A DNA stretch of 64,000 bases from Aromatoleum toluvorans (GTDB lineage Bacteria > Pseudomonadota > Gammaproteobacteria > Burkholderiales > Rhodocyclaceae), in the NCBI RefSeq assembly GCF_012910905.1, contig NZ_WTVN01000002.1, positions 124,001 to 188,000 on the forward strand, read 5' to 3'. Positions 17,301-25,832 of this stretch are shown piece after piece. The first letter of the stretch is position 1. Every line of letters starts with the position of its first letter. Made by a program: the position numbers and the translations under genes. Under the pieces are notes generated by a model, which searched no databases, had not been told where the DNA came from, and worked only from the letters and a program-made list of their open reading frames with translations.

Positions 17301-18305
17301 TCAGGGGTGGCCGGAGCGGCCGGCCTTGACCTCGTCGTACCAGACTTCGTGGTGCTCCTTCGCCCAGGCCTCGTCCACGTAGCCGGTCTTCATCGACTGG
17401 TAGGCGCCTTCGACGCCGATCGTGCCCATGTAGATATGGCCCAGCGACAGGGCGATCAGCAGGATCGCGCCGACGCCGTGGATGATGTTGGCGAGCTGCA
17501 TGTCGGCGCGCGTCTGGCCGAAGTTGGGGAAGTCCATGACGAGGCCGGAACCGGCGACGATCAGGCCGAGGAAGGTCACGCCGATCCAGAACCAGGTCTT
17601 CTCGCCGAAGTTGAAGCGCCCCGAGGGCACGTGCTCGCCGCTGGCGATGCCGCCGGCCTTGCGGATCCATACGCTGTCGATCGCCTGCCACACGTTGTCG
17701 CGCAGGAAGGCGACGATCATCAGCAGCGTGAACACGCCGAACAGCGGGCCGATGTAGTTGTGCACGGCCTTGCCCGCCGTCAGCAGCCCGCCCAGCACCG
17801 CGGTGCCGAACACCGGCGCGATGAAGTGCTTGCCGAACAGGATGCATACGCCGGTGATGCCCAGCACCACGAAGGTGACCGCGGTGCCCCAATGCACGAC
17901 GCGCTCGAAGGTGCTGAAGCGCTGCATCCGGCGCCCGGTCGGCGCGCCGTGCAGCTTGACGGCACCCTTCACGGCGTAGAACAGCCCGATCGCGGTCGGC
18001 ACGACCAGCAGCAGGATGCCGCCGTAGAACGTGATCGGGCCGTTGCGCCACTGCCGCCACACCTGGCCTTCGGTCTGGATCAGCACGCCGGTCTCGGGAC
18101 CGCGCACGGTCGTGAAGTGGGCCTCGCCCGAGCGCACCTCGCGCCATACCGGGGCGTTGTTGAGCGGCTGCGTCTGCTGGCGTTCGACCTGCGCGGCGGC
18201 CGGGTCGGCTTGCGCCATCGCCGCCCCGCTGCCCAGCAGGAACAGCCACGACACAAGCGCCAGCAGCAGCGCGAAGCCGCTGCGTTGCCTGGGGACTGTG
18301 CTCAT
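17301..18305 (-). CDS. fdhC: Formate dehydrogenase, cytochrome b subunit
   Basis: Membrane diheme cytochrome b of 334 residues that passes electrons from the Fe-S subunit to quinone. It has an N-terminal signal-like segment (about 10-32) and a long periplasmic stretch, then four core helices from about residue 95. Candidate heme ligands are H in RVVHWGTAVTF, H in KAVHNYIGP and H in NIIHGVGAILLIALSLGH. The ATG at 18305 follows the small lipoprotein by 10 bases and has a GGAG site. It is the last gene of the formate dehydrogenase cluster. A hydrophilic tail follows the last helix. Confidence 0.92.
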   Translation of the reverse strand: MSTVPRQRSGFALLLALVSWLFLLGSGAAMAQADPAAAQVERQQTQPLNNAPVWREVRSGEAHFTTVRGPETGVLIQTEGQVWRQWRNGPITFYGGILLLVVPTAIGLFYAVKGAVKLHGAPTGRRMQRFSTFERVVHWGTAVTFVVLGITGVCILFGKHFIAPVFGTAVLGGLLTAGKAVHNYIGPLFGVFTLLMIVAFLRDNVWQAIDSVWIRKAGGIASGEHVPSGRFNFGEKTWFWIGVTFLGLIVAGSGLVMDFPNFGQTRADMQLANIIHGVGAILLIALSLGHIYMGTIGVEGAYQSMKTGYVDEAWAKEHHEVWYDEVKAGRSGHP

Positions 18306-18315
18306 CGCCGGCTCC

Positions 18316-18540
18316 TCACTCGACCCGCTTGTATTCGTTCTGGCCGTGGACGCGGTTGCGCAGCGCCTGCTCCCACGCCCCCTTGTCGCCCTTGTAGACG
18401 CCGCCCTCCCACGGGCGGGTGTCGTTCTTGCCGGCATACTTGCCGTGCTCGTAGCGGGCGACCTGCGATTTCTCGCCGCAGCCGGCCAGCAGCACCGCCG
18501 CGCACGCGGCGGCGATCACGTAAGGAATGCGCGTCTTCAT
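18316..18540 (-). CDS. Small lipoprotein of the formate dehydrogenase cluster
   Basis: A 74-residue protein with a signal peptide and lipobox LLAGC at residues 17-21, so the mature form is a 54-residue lipoprotein starting at C21. The mature part is hydrophilic, with YEHGKYAGKNDTRPWEGG and a conserved-looking WEQALRNR segment. Its ATG overlaps the fdhB stop as ATGA, and its stop lies 10 bases before fdhC, so it is embedded between structural genes and almost certainly co-expressed. I do not recognise the family. It could be an assembly factor or a small extra subunit of the periplasmic complex. Confidence 0.8.
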   Translation of the reverse strand: MKTRIPYVIAAACAAVLLAGCGEKSQVARYEHGKYAGKNDTRPWEGGVYKGDKGAWEQALRNRVHGQNEYKRVE

Positions 18541-19139
18541 TTTTTCGCCTCCTCCTTGCCGTAAGCGGTCATCCAGCCCCAGGCCTCGACGCCCTTGCCG
18601 CGGCGCAGCACGCGGTCGCGGAAGATCTCCGAGAGCTCGGCCGCGTCGCCCGCGAGCAGCGCCTTGGTCGAGCACATCTCGGCGCACAGCGGCAGCTTGC
18701 CTTCGGCGATGCGGTTGCGGCCGTACTTCTCGAACTCCGCCTGCGAGCCGTTCTCCTCCGGGCCGCCGGCGCAGAAGGTGCATTTGTCCATCTTGCCGCG
18801 CGCGCCGAAGGCCGCCGGACCGTTGGGGAACTGCGGCGCGCCGAACGGGCAGGCGTAGAAGCAGTAGCCGCAGCCGATGCAGCCGTCCTTGTCGTGCAGG
18901 ACGATGCCTTCCTCGGTCTGGTAGATGACGTTGGTCGGGCACACCGCGACGCACGGCGCATCCGAGCAGTGCATGCAGGCGACCGACATCGAACGCTCGC
19001 CCGGCACCCCGTCGTTGATCGTGACGACGCGCCGGCGGTTCACGCCCCACGGCACTTCGTGCTCGTTCTTGCAGGCGGTGACACAGCCGTTGCATTCGAT
19101 GCAGCGCTCGGCGTCACACAGGAATTTCATGCGTGCCAT
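18537..19139 (-). CDS. fdhB: Formate dehydrogenase, iron-sulfur subunit
   Basis: Ferredoxin-like electron transfer subunit of 200 residues. It has cysteine groups for four [4Fe-4S] clusters: CIECNGCVTACK, CMHCSDAPCVAVCP, CIGCGYCFYACPFGAP and a split pair CTFC/CAEMC. There is no C-terminal membrane anchor, unlike E. coli FdnH, so it resembles the shorter FdhB of epsilonproteobacteria and Shewanella. An AGGAGG site precedes the start. It links catalytic FdhA to cytochrome FdhC. Confidence 0.94.
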   Translation of the reverse strand: MARMKFLCDAERCIECNGCVTACKNEHEVPWGVNRRRVVTINDGVPGERSMSVACMHCSDAPCVAVCPTNVIYQTEEGIVLHDKDGCIGCGYCFYACPFGAPQFPNGPAAFGARGKMDKCTFCAGGPEENGSQAEFEKYGRNRIAEGKLPLCAEMCSTKALLAGDAAELSEIFRDRVLRRGKGVEAWGWMTAYGKEEAKK

Positions 19140-19154
19140 TTATATTTTCCTCCT

Positions 19155-19231
19155 AGACCTTCCGCCGGGCCGTCCCAAGGAAGGTCGCAGCCCCCTCGGG
19201 GGGCAGCGAACAAAGTGAGCGTGGGGGTCGT
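19155..19231. repeat. Interspersed betaproteobacterial-type repeat between fdhA and fdhB
   Basis: The 97-base gap between fdhA and fdhB holds a motif I recognise as a widespread intergenic repeat of betaproteobacteria: on the minus strand, CCCCCACGCTCACTTTGTTC, then GCTGCCCCCCGAGGGGGCTG, then a GGGACGGCCCGGCGGAAGG tail. It contains the palindromic core CCCCCTCGGGGGG (19193-19204 region). It has an open frame that is often mispredicted as coding. Recognition is from memory; copy number in this genome was not checked. Confidence 0.6.
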
Positions 19232-19236
19232 CATCT

Positions 19237-22143
19237 CTATGCCTTGCTGACACGGCACAGGGTGGTCTTGGTTTCCTGCATCATCGTCACGGAGTCGTAG
19301 CCGTAGGTCGTCGCGGTGTTGACCGCCTCGCCGCGCACGATCGGCGCCGCCCCTTCGGGGTAGAACTCGAGCATGTCCTTGCCTTGCCACCAGCCGGAGA
19401 AGTGGAAGGGCAGGAACACCGTGCCCGGCGCGACGCGCTGCGTGACCTGGGCGCGCACCTTGAGCTTCGCCTTGGTCGGCGATTCGACCCAGATGTAGTC
19501 GCCGTTGCGGAAGCCCGCGTCGTTGGCGTCCTTGGGGTTCACCTCGGCGAACATCTCCTGTTGCAGCTCGGCCAGCCACGGGTTGGAGCGCGTCTCCTCG
19601 CCGCCGCCCTCGTACTCCACGAGGCGCCCCGAGGTCATGATCAGCGGGTATTCCCTGGAGATGTCCTTGACCTTCTCCTGCAGCGACTTGTACAGCGTCG
19701 GCAGGCGCCAGAACTTCATCTTGTCGTCGTGCGTCGGGTACTTCGCGACGAGGTCCGGGCGCGGCGAGTAGATCGGCTCGCGGTGCAGCGGGATCGGGTC
19801 GGGGAAGTTCCACACCAGCGCGCGCGCCCGGGCGTTGCCGAAGGGGTGTACGCCGTGGTTCTTCATCGTGACGCGGATGATCCCGCCCGAGAGGTCGGTC
19901 TTCCAGTTCTTGCCTTCGGCGGCGGCCTTCTCGGCATCGGTGAGCTCGTCCCACCAGCCGAGCTTCTTCAAGAGCACGTCGTCGAACTCGGGGTAGCCCA
20001 TCTGCAGCTCGGAACCCTTCGACGCGGAGCCGTCCCCGGCGAGCAGCGACACGCCGTCCTTCTCGACGCCGAAGTTGGCGCGGAAGTTGCCGCCGCCGTC
20101 CATCACGTGCTTCGAGGTGTCGTACAGGTTGGGCGTGCCGGGGTGCTTGAGCTCGGGCGTGCCGTAGCACGGCCACGGCAGGCCGAAATACTCGCCGTCG
20201 CACGGGCCGCCGTTGGCCTTCAGCGTCTTCACGTCGAAGGTGGCCATGTTCTGCATGTGCAGCTTGAGACGCTCGGGCGACTGGCCGCTGTAGCCGATCG
20301 TGAAGGTGCCGCGGTTGATCTCGCGCAGGATGTCCTCGGGTTCGGGCTCATCCCAGCCCTGCTTGTCCTTCACCAGCTTGATGTTCTTCACGAGCTCGTC
20401 GGCGTAGCCGAACTTCTTCGCGAAGGCGTACATGATGGTCTGGTCGGGCTTGGACTCGAACAGCGGCTCGATCACCTTCTCGCGCCACTGCAGCGAGCGG
20501 TTCGACGCCGTGGCCGAGCCGGAGGTCTCGAACTGCGTGCACGCGGGCAGCAGATACACGCCGTCCTTCCGCACCATCGCCGCCATCGCGGCGGTCGCCG
20601 ACGGGTAGGGGTCGATCACGACGAGGGTGTCGAGTTTCTTCATCGCCTCGACCATCTCGGCGCCGCGCGTCTGCGAGTTCGGCGCATGCCCCCAATACAC
20701 GACCGCGCGCAGGTTGCCGCCGGGCTGGTCGATGAGTTCCGGGTTCTCGAGCACGCCGTCGATCCAGCGCGACACGGTGATGCCCGACTTGGTCATCAGC
20801 TCTTCGGACTTGTAGCGCGCCTTCACCCACTCGTAATCGACGCCCCACACCTTGCACCAGTGCTTCCACGAGCCGGGTGCCAGGCCGTAGTAGCCGGGCA
20901 GGGAGTCGGGGTTGGGGCCGACGTCGGTCGCGCCCTGCACGTTGTCGTGGCCGCGGAAGATGTTCGTGCCGCCGCCCGAGACGCCGACGTTGCCGAGCGC
21001 GAGCTGCAGGATGCACATCGCGCGCACGTTGGCGTTGCCGACGGTGTGCTGGGTCTGGCCCATGCACCACACGACCGTCGACGGCTTGTTCTTCGCCAGC
21101 GTCTCGGCGACCCGCTTCACCTGCTCCTCGGGCACGCCGGTGACTTCCTGCACGCGGTCCGGCGTCCACTTCATGAACTCCTCGTGCGCCTTGTCCATGC
21201 CGAACACGCGCTGGCGGATGTATTCCTTGTCTTCCCAGCCGTTCTGGAAGATGTGATACAGCAGGCCCCAGATGAAGGCGATGTCGGTGCCCGAGCGGAT
21301 GCGCACGTAGTAGTCCGCCTTCGCCGCGGTGCGCGTGAAGCGCGGGTCGACGACGACCATCTTCGAGCCGTTCTCCTTCGCATGCAGGATGTGCAGCAGC
21401 GACACCGGGTGCGCCTCGGCCGCGTTGGAGCCGATGAACAGCATCGCCTTCGCGTTCTGCATGTCGTTGTAGGAGTTCGTCATCGCGCCGTAGCCCCAGG
21501 TGTTGGCGACGCCGGCGACGGTGGTCGAGTGGCAGATGCGCGCCTGGTGGTCCATGTTGTTCGTGCCGAAGAAGGACACGAACTTGCGCAGCAGGTAGGA
21601 CTGCTCGTTGCTGTGCTTCGACGAGCCGATCCAGTACACGGCGTCGGGGCCGGATTCCTCGCGGATCTTCAGCAGGCGGTCGCCGACTTCCTGGATCGCC
21701 TGGTCCCAGGTGATCTTCTGGTACTTGCCGTCGACGAGCTTCATCGGGTACTTCAGGCGATGCTCACCGTGGCCGTGCTCGCGGATCGATGCACCCTTGG
21801 CGCAGTGCGCGCCGAGGTTGATCGGCGAGTCGAACACCGGCTCCTGGCGCAGCCACACGCCGTTCTTGACGACCGCGTCGATCGCGCAGCCGACCGAACA
21901 GTGCGTGCACACGGTGCGGCGCACGGCCTCCTCGCCGCCGGCCGCGGCCGCCGCAGGGGCGGCCGCATCGGCGCTGCCGATCAGGTTGTAGGGCAGCTGC
22001 GCGGCGAGCGCGCCGACGCCGACGCCGAGGCCCGAACGCTTCAGGAAGGTGCGCCGGTCCATGGTCTGGCCGAAATGCCGCGCGGCCGAGCTGCGCAGCT
22101 GACGGGCCGCGCCCGTCGCCTGGGTGGATTTCCTCGTAAGCAT
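19237..22143 (-). CDS. fdhA: Formate dehydrogenase, molybdopterin catalytic subunit
   Basis: Catalytic subunit of 968 residues oxidising formate to CO2. The Tat signal has R30-R31 in MDRRTFLKRSGLGVG, so it is exported folded to the periplasm. The [4Fe-4S] cluster ligands are C79, C82, C86 and C114. The metal ligand position carries cysteine (C204 in DHQARICHSTTVAG) where selenoproteins have U in the RVUHGP motif, so it is a Cys-type enzyme and needs no UGA recoding. Molybdenum or tungsten bis-MGD binding motifs run to the C-terminus. The long region before the twin arginines may mean a later start at M28. Confidence 0.95.
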   Translation of the reverse strand: MLTRKSTQATGAARQLRSSAARHFGQTMDRRTFLKRSGLGVGVGALAAQLPYNLIGSADAAAPAAAAAGGEEAVRRTVCTHCSVGCAIDAVVKNGVWLRQEPVFDSPINLGAHCAKGASIREHGHGEHRLKYPMKLVDGKYQKITWDQAIQEVGDRLLKIREESGPDAVYWIGSSKHSNEQSYLLRKFVSFFGTNNMDHQARICHSTTVAGVANTWGYGAMTNSYNDMQNAKAMLFIGSNAAEAHPVSLLHILHAKENGSKMVVVDPRFTRTAAKADYYVRIRSGTDIAFIWGLLYHIFQNGWEDKEYIRQRVFGMDKAHEEFMKWTPDRVQEVTGVPEEQVKRVAETLAKNKPSTVVWCMGQTQHTVGNANVRAMCILQLALGNVGVSGGGTNIFRGHDNVQGATDVGPNPDSLPGYYGLAPGSWKHWCKVWGVDYEWVKARYKSEELMTKSGITVSRWIDGVLENPELIDQPGGNLRAVVYWGHAPNSQTRGAEMVEAMKKLDTLVVIDPYPSATAAMAAMVRKDGVYLLPACTQFETSGSATASNRSLQWREKVIEPLFESKPDQTIMYAFAKKFGYADELVKNIKLVKDKQGWDEPEPEDILREINRGTFTIGYSGQSPERLKLHMQNMATFDVKTLKANGGPCDGEYFGLPWPCYGTPELKHPGTPNLYDTSKHVMDGGGNFRANFGVEKDGVSLLAGDGSASKGSELQMGYPEFDDVLLKKLGWWDELTDAEKAAAEGKNWKTDLSGGIIRVTMKNHGVHPFGNARARALVWNFPDPIPLHREPIYSPRPDLVAKYPTHDDKMKFWRLPTLYKSLQEKVKDISREYPLIMTSGRLVEYEGGGEETRSNPWLAELQQEMFAEVNPKDANDAGFRNGDYIWVESPTKAKLKVRAQVTQRVAPGTVFLPFHFSGWWQGKDMLEFYPEGAAPIVRGEAVNTATTYGYDSVTMMQETKTTLCRVSKA

Positions 22144-22157
22144 CGCGTGTCCCCCGC

Positions 22158-22364
22158 CTAGATGCGCGCCGTGCGGTAGTAGTTGCGGGCGTGCTCGCTG
22201 ACGCCGCGCCCGGTCCCGGGTTCACCCGCCACCGTGGCGAGCGGTGCGGCCACGGTGGCCGGCTTGCCCGCGACGGTCGCGACGGCCGCTGCCGCAGCGG
22301 CGCCGCCGGCACCGAGCGTCAGCAGGAAATGACGGCGCTGCAGGCCGGATTTCTTGTCTTCCAT
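22158..22364 (-). CDS. Small twin-arginine protein of the formate dehydrogenase region
   Basis: A 68-residue protein that is mostly a Tat-type signal: QRRHFLLTLGAGGAAAAAAVA with R10-R11, followed by a 40-residue tail ending EHARNYYRTARI. It matches the family known as formate dehydrogenase region TAT target, regularly found just before fdhA. Function is unknown; a role in export or assembly of FdhA has been assumed from location. It lies 14 bases upstream of fdhA and 37 after the TorD-type gene. Confidence 0.88.
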   Translation of the reverse strand: MEDKKSGLQRRHFLLTLGAGGAAAAAAVATVAGKPATVAAPLATVAGEPGTGRGVSEHARNYYRTARI

Positions 22365-22401
22365 GCTCTTTCCCCCAATGCCGGGTCGTCTCGTCCGGTC
22401 C

Positions 22402-23064
22402 TCAGTGGCCGGCGACGCCCTGCTCCATTGCGAAAGCTTCGCTCTCGATGTCGAAAAAGGCCCGCATCAGCGCTCCGGTGCGGGCATAGAACCGTGCCTG
22501 CGGCGCCGCGGCGAGCGCGTCGGCGAGGCGCGCGTACCAGGGCTGCAGGTGACGGACGAAAAAGCGGCGCTGCCGTGCGAGGCCGGCCTCGTCGGGGCCG
22601 GTCAGCGCCAGGTGGCGCATCACCTCGGCGAGCGCGGCGATATGGTCTTCGGTCTCGGCGACGCCGGCGCGGCGCGCGAGGCCCAGCTCGGCGAGGTCGT
22701 CGCGCAGTTCGGCGAGCGGCTCCTCCATCAGGAAGCCGGCCAGGTACCACGAGCCGTACAGCATCACGTCGGGCCGGCCGATGCCGTAGAAGAGCGCGTC
22801 GTATTCGTCGCGCACCGCGGGCGCGTCGGCCTGTTCGGCGCAGTCGCCGAGCTCGGCCCAGGCGCGGGCGAAGGGCGCGTCGCCGTCGCCCATCACGCGT
22901 GCCGACGCGGCGAGCGCCGCCAGCAGCGGCGCGTCCGGCGCGGCGAAGAACAGGCGCGCGAGCAGCGCATAGTGATGGGCGCGGGCGCGGTCCTCGTCGC
23001 CCAGGACCGGCGCGTCGCCGGCCGGCGCGAGGTGCGCTTCGATGATCGCGGCGGGTGCGTTCAT
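22402..23064 (-). CDS. TorD/DmsD family chaperone for formate dehydrogenase
   Basis: All-helical cytoplasmic chaperone of 220 residues that binds Tat signal peptides and helps insert the molybdenum cofactor. Typical features are YALLARLFFAAPD near residue 32, the DEYDALFYGIGRPDVMLYGSW block at about 86-106, and a C-terminal AFFDIESEAFAMEQ. The ATG at 23064 overlaps the preceding Fe-S protein stop as ATGA. A very long open frame in the same phase reaching 24621 is antisense noise of the Fe-S gene. FdhA is the probable client by context. Confidence 0.9.
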   Translation of the reverse strand: MNAPAAIIEAHLAPAGDAPVLGDEDRARAHHYALLARLFFAAPDAPLLAALAASARVMGDGDAPFARAWAELGDCAEQADAPAVRDEYDALFYGIGRPDVMLYGSWYLAGFLMEEPLAELRDDLAELGLARRAGVAETEDHIAALAEVMRHLALTGPDEAGLARQRRFFVRHLQPWYARLADALAAAPQARFYARTGALMRAFFDIESEAFAMEQGVAGH

Positions 23065-25118
23065 TCGGTCATGTCCCAGGCTTTGGTGCCGTTCTCGTTT
23101 TCCATCAGGTCGATCACGCGGCAGTCGGCGCACATGTGCAGGCGCCGGCGCTGCGCCTCGCTGGCGAACATCGCGTGCCCGGCAAGGCGGCTCACCATCG
23201 CGTCGATGATCGGCTTCGCGCCCATCGCCGCGCCGCAGCGCACGCAGTGGAAGATCTCCGCCTCCTTGAGCGGCACGCTGCGGCGCGCCGACTCGTCGAG
23301 CAGCAGCCGCGGCGTGAGCGTGATCGCGTTCTCGGGGCAGGAATTCGCGCACAGGCCGCACTGCACGCAGGCCTTCTCGAGGAAGCCGAGGCGCATCGCG
23401 TCCGTCGCGGCATTGAGTGCGCCGGTCGGGCAGGCGCCGACGCAGGACATGCACAGCGTGCAGGCGTCGCTGACCGCGACCGCACCGAAGGGCGCGCCGG
23501 CCTTCAGCGCGATTTCCGTGACCGGCGCGGGGGCCGATTCGTGCAGGTGGCGCAGCGCGAGATCGAGCGTGTCGCGCTTGCGCGGCACGGGGCGGAAGCT
23601 CGCCGCGCGGCCCACGCCCTGCGCCGGAGTCCAGTCCCACAGGGCGGCTTCCAGCCCGCTCCAGTCTTCCGCGTCGACGATGCGCAGGTGCTCGCCGGCG
23701 TAGCCGAGGCCCGTCAGGATCGCCTGCGCATGCGCGGCCTGCGCACGCAGGGGCGCCGCGTCGTGCGTGCCGGCGGCGAGCACCGCGACCTGGCTGGCGC
23801 CGAGCGCGACGCTGGCGAGCATCAGGTCGAGGCCGACCGCGTCGGCGCTCCAGGTCTCGAGCGGGATCACGCGCGCGGGCAGGCCCTCGCCGCGGCGCGC
23901 GAGGCGTTCGATCAGCGCGCGCCCGGCTTCGGCGGAATGGAACAGCAGGCAGGGCGCCTCGCCGCCCGCGTCGCGGTAGCGCGTCAGCACGGTCTTCACG
24001 CGCAGGCCGAGGTCCTCGACGCGCGGATACTGCGCCGCCAGCGCGCCGGTCGGGCACACCGTCGAACAGGAGCCGCAGCCCTGGCACAGATAGGGGTCGA
24101 CGCGCACGACGTCGCCCGCCGACGCGATCGCTTCGGCCGAACAGGACTCGATGCAGTTCGTGCAGCCGGTCTTGCGCGAACGGCTGTGCGCGCACAGTTT
24201 CGGCTCGAACGCGACGTAGCGCGGCTTCTCGAATTCGCCGACGAGCTCGCCCAGCGCCTGCGCGGCGAGCGCCTGGTCGAGCGGATCGCGCCCCGGCGCG
24301 GCGTAGCCCTGCGGCGGCTCGACGCGCTTCAGCAGCGGCTCGGGCGACAGATCCAGCACGAGGTCGAAGCGGCCTTCGCGCTGCCCGTCGGCGCGTGCGA
24401 AGTCGATCGCGCCGACCGCACCGCAGGCCGCCACGCAGGCGCGGTGCGCGCGGCAACGCGCGGTGTCGACCTGGTAGTCCCAGCCGATCGCCCCTTCCGG
24501 GCAGGCGCGGATGCAGGCGTTGCAGCGCACGCACAGGTCGAGGTCGATCGGGTTCTGCTGCGTCCACGCGACCTCGAAGGCGCCGAGATGGCCGCTGAGC
24601 GTCACGCCCGCACCGGACCACACCGGATAGCGCCGCTCGGTCGGCAATTCGGCATCGCGGCTCGTGCCGGTGAGCAGCACCGACACGTCGAAGCGCGTCG
24701 CCAGCCGCTCGGCCCAGCCCAGCGCCGCGCCGGCTTCGCCGACGATCAGCAGATGGTTGCCAGCGACGAGCGTGACGCCCGCGACCGGCTCGGGTTCGGG
24801 CAGCGTCGCCGCCGCGAGCAGCGCCGCCATCTTGGGCGTCGCACCGCGGCCTTCGGCGGACCAGCCGGCGTTTTCGCGCAGATTGAAGAAGTCGATGCGC
24901 GCGGCCGCCCGCTCGGCAGCGACTTCGGCGAACAGGGTGGCCTCCTGCGTACAGCCGACCAGCACGTCGCCGCAGGCGAGCGCGGACTCGACCTCGCCGA
25001 TCTCGCGCCGGCAGAGTTCGTGATGGACTTTCAGCGGCGCCTGGATGCCCGCCGCGAGGGCTTGTTCATCGACCGTGAAACTGCGGTTGCAGTCGCACAG
25101 CCTGATCTGTCTCTGCAC
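23061..25118 (-). CDS. Multi-cluster 4Fe-4S ferredoxin protein of the formate dehydrogenase cluster
   Basis: Protein of about 685 residues with six ferredoxin-like cysteine groups: CVRCNACIRACPEGAI, CRAHRACVAACG, a CTNCIESCSAEAI group, CQGCGSCSTVCPTGAL, CTLCMSCVGACPTGAL and CVQCGLCANSCPENAI. Near the C-terminus CVRCG and CADC resemble a zinc ribbon. Between them are non-cluster regions of unknown fold. No signal peptide or membrane helix is seen, so it is probably cytoplasmic, on the opposite side of the membrane from FdhA. It may take electrons for another acceptor or serve maturation; this is not established. GTG at 25118 (VQRQIRLCDC) is chosen because the conserved part begins there; ATG at 25175 lacks a ribosome binding site. 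Confidence 0.85.
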   Translation of the reverse strand: MQRQIRLCDCNRSFTVDEQALAAGIQAPLKVHHELCRREIGEVESALACGDVLVGCTQEATLFAEVAAERAAARIDFFNLRENAGWSAEGRGATPKMAALLAAATLPEPEPVAGVTLVAGNHLLIVGEAGAALGWAERLATRFDVSVLLTGTSRDAELPTERRYPVWSGAGVTLSGHLGAFEVAWTQQNPIDLDLCVRCNACIRACPEGAIGWDYQVDTARCRAHRACVAACGAVGAIDFARADGQREGRFDLVLDLSPEPLLKRVEPPQGYAAPGRDPLDQALAAQALGELVGEFEKPRYVAFEPKLCAHSRSRKTGCTNCIESCSAEAIASAGDVVRVDPYLCQGCGSCSTVCPTGALAAQYPRVEDLGLRVKTVLTRYRDAGGEAPCLLFHSAEAGRALIERLARRGEGLPARVIPLETWSADAVGLDLMLASVALGASQVAVLAAGTHDAAPLRAQAAHAQAILTGLGYAGEHLRIVDAEDWSGLEAALWDWTPAQGVGRAASFRPVPRKRDTLDLALRHLHESAPAPVTEIALKAGAPFGAVAVSDACTLCMSCVGACPTGALNAATDAMRLGFLEKACVQCGLCANSCPENAITLTPRLLLDESARRSVPLKEAEIFHCVRCGAAMGAKPIIDAMVSRLAGHAMFASEAQRRRLHMCADCRVIDLMENENGTKAWDMTE

Positions 25119-25283
25119 TTTTCGGGTTCTGCCTGCCTGATGGTAGTGACGCAGGCAAAGCAGACGACATACCATCGATGCAGGAGGAGAACGGAGCCAG
25201 AATCCCCGATTTACCGTCGCCCGGCACGAAAACCGGATTCAGGCGCGACTAAATGTCCCGCAGTCCCCAAAATGTCGCATTCC
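25119..25283 (-). other. Leader region before the Fe-S protein gene
   Basis: A 165-base gap inside the cluster. It holds an inverted repeat TGCCTGC (25130-25136) with GCAGGCA (25151-25157) across a 14-base loop, 12 bases upstream of the GTG start. Its base composition is less GC-rich than the surroundings, so a separate promoter is plausible, but no clear -35/-10 pair was found. Confidence 0.35.
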
Positions 25284-25832
25284 TCATGCAGCGTCCGGCG
25301 CAGGCGCGGGTGGCGCATCGGGTTCGCCGGCGGGCCCGGTTTGCGCGGCAGGCGGTGCGGCATCACCGGACGGGGGCGCCGCGGCGGCAGTGTCCGCCTG
25401 CTCGTCCGGCCCCTTCGCCGGCGCGTCCGCAGCGGCTTCCTCGTCCTTGAGGAAAGTCTCGAACTGGCGCAGGCGCTGCATCACATCCGCGGGGATCGGA
25501 TCGGAGACGGAATAGTCGTCGATGTAGATGTCGAGCTTGTCCATCTGCTCGAAGTGGAAGTGCGGATCGCTGAAGAGCTTGCGCAGTGCGGTGCGGCGCA
25601 GCGCTTCGCTGACCTCCTTCTGCATGAAGGCGCTGAAGTCGGCAGCGAAGTCCAGGCTGTCGACGGGCGGCAGCGCAGCCTCCGCGTCGGTGGCAGGCGC
25701 TGCGGCTGCCGTCGCGGGCGCGGCGGGCACCTCCTCTGCAGCAGGCGCGGGCGGAGCCGACGGCGGGGCGCTCGGGGCTGCCTCGCCCTGCCGCTTCAGG
25801 CGCGACCAGCGGGAGAGGAAACGGTCGCTCAT
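25284..25832 (-). CDS. DUF3306 family protein
   Basis: Protein of 182 residues starting MSDRFLSRWSRLKRQG, a hallmark of DUF3306. A proline/alanine-rich linker (about 15-60) leads to the conserved core DSLDFAADFSAFMQKEVSEALRRTALRKLFSDPHF region and a DIYIDDYS segment; the tail is again low-complexity Ala/Pro. Members are encoded beside formate dehydrogenases and paired with DUF3305, but no biochemical role is known. Its ATG overlaps the DUF3305 stop as ATGA. Confidence 0.9.
   Translation of the reverse strand: MSDRFLSRWSRLKRQGEAAPSAPPSAPPAPAAEEVPAAPATAAAAPATDAEAALPPVDSLDFAADFSAFMQKEVSEALRRTALRKLFSDPHFHFEQMDKLDIYIDDYSVSDPIPADVMQRLRQFETFLKDEEAAADAPAKGPDEQADTAAAAPPSGDAAPPAAQTGPAGEPDAPPAPAPDAA

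Noticed and set aside
21529-21541. Possible selenocysteine in FdhA
   Set aside because: The position aligned with selenocysteine is an ordinary cysteine codon (C204) and there is no in-frame TGA.
22402-24621. Open frame of 739 codons continuing the TorD-type gene upstream
   Set aside because: The upstream two-thirds lies in another phase of the Fe-S protein gene, whose ferredoxin motifs are unmistakable; only the TorD part is real.
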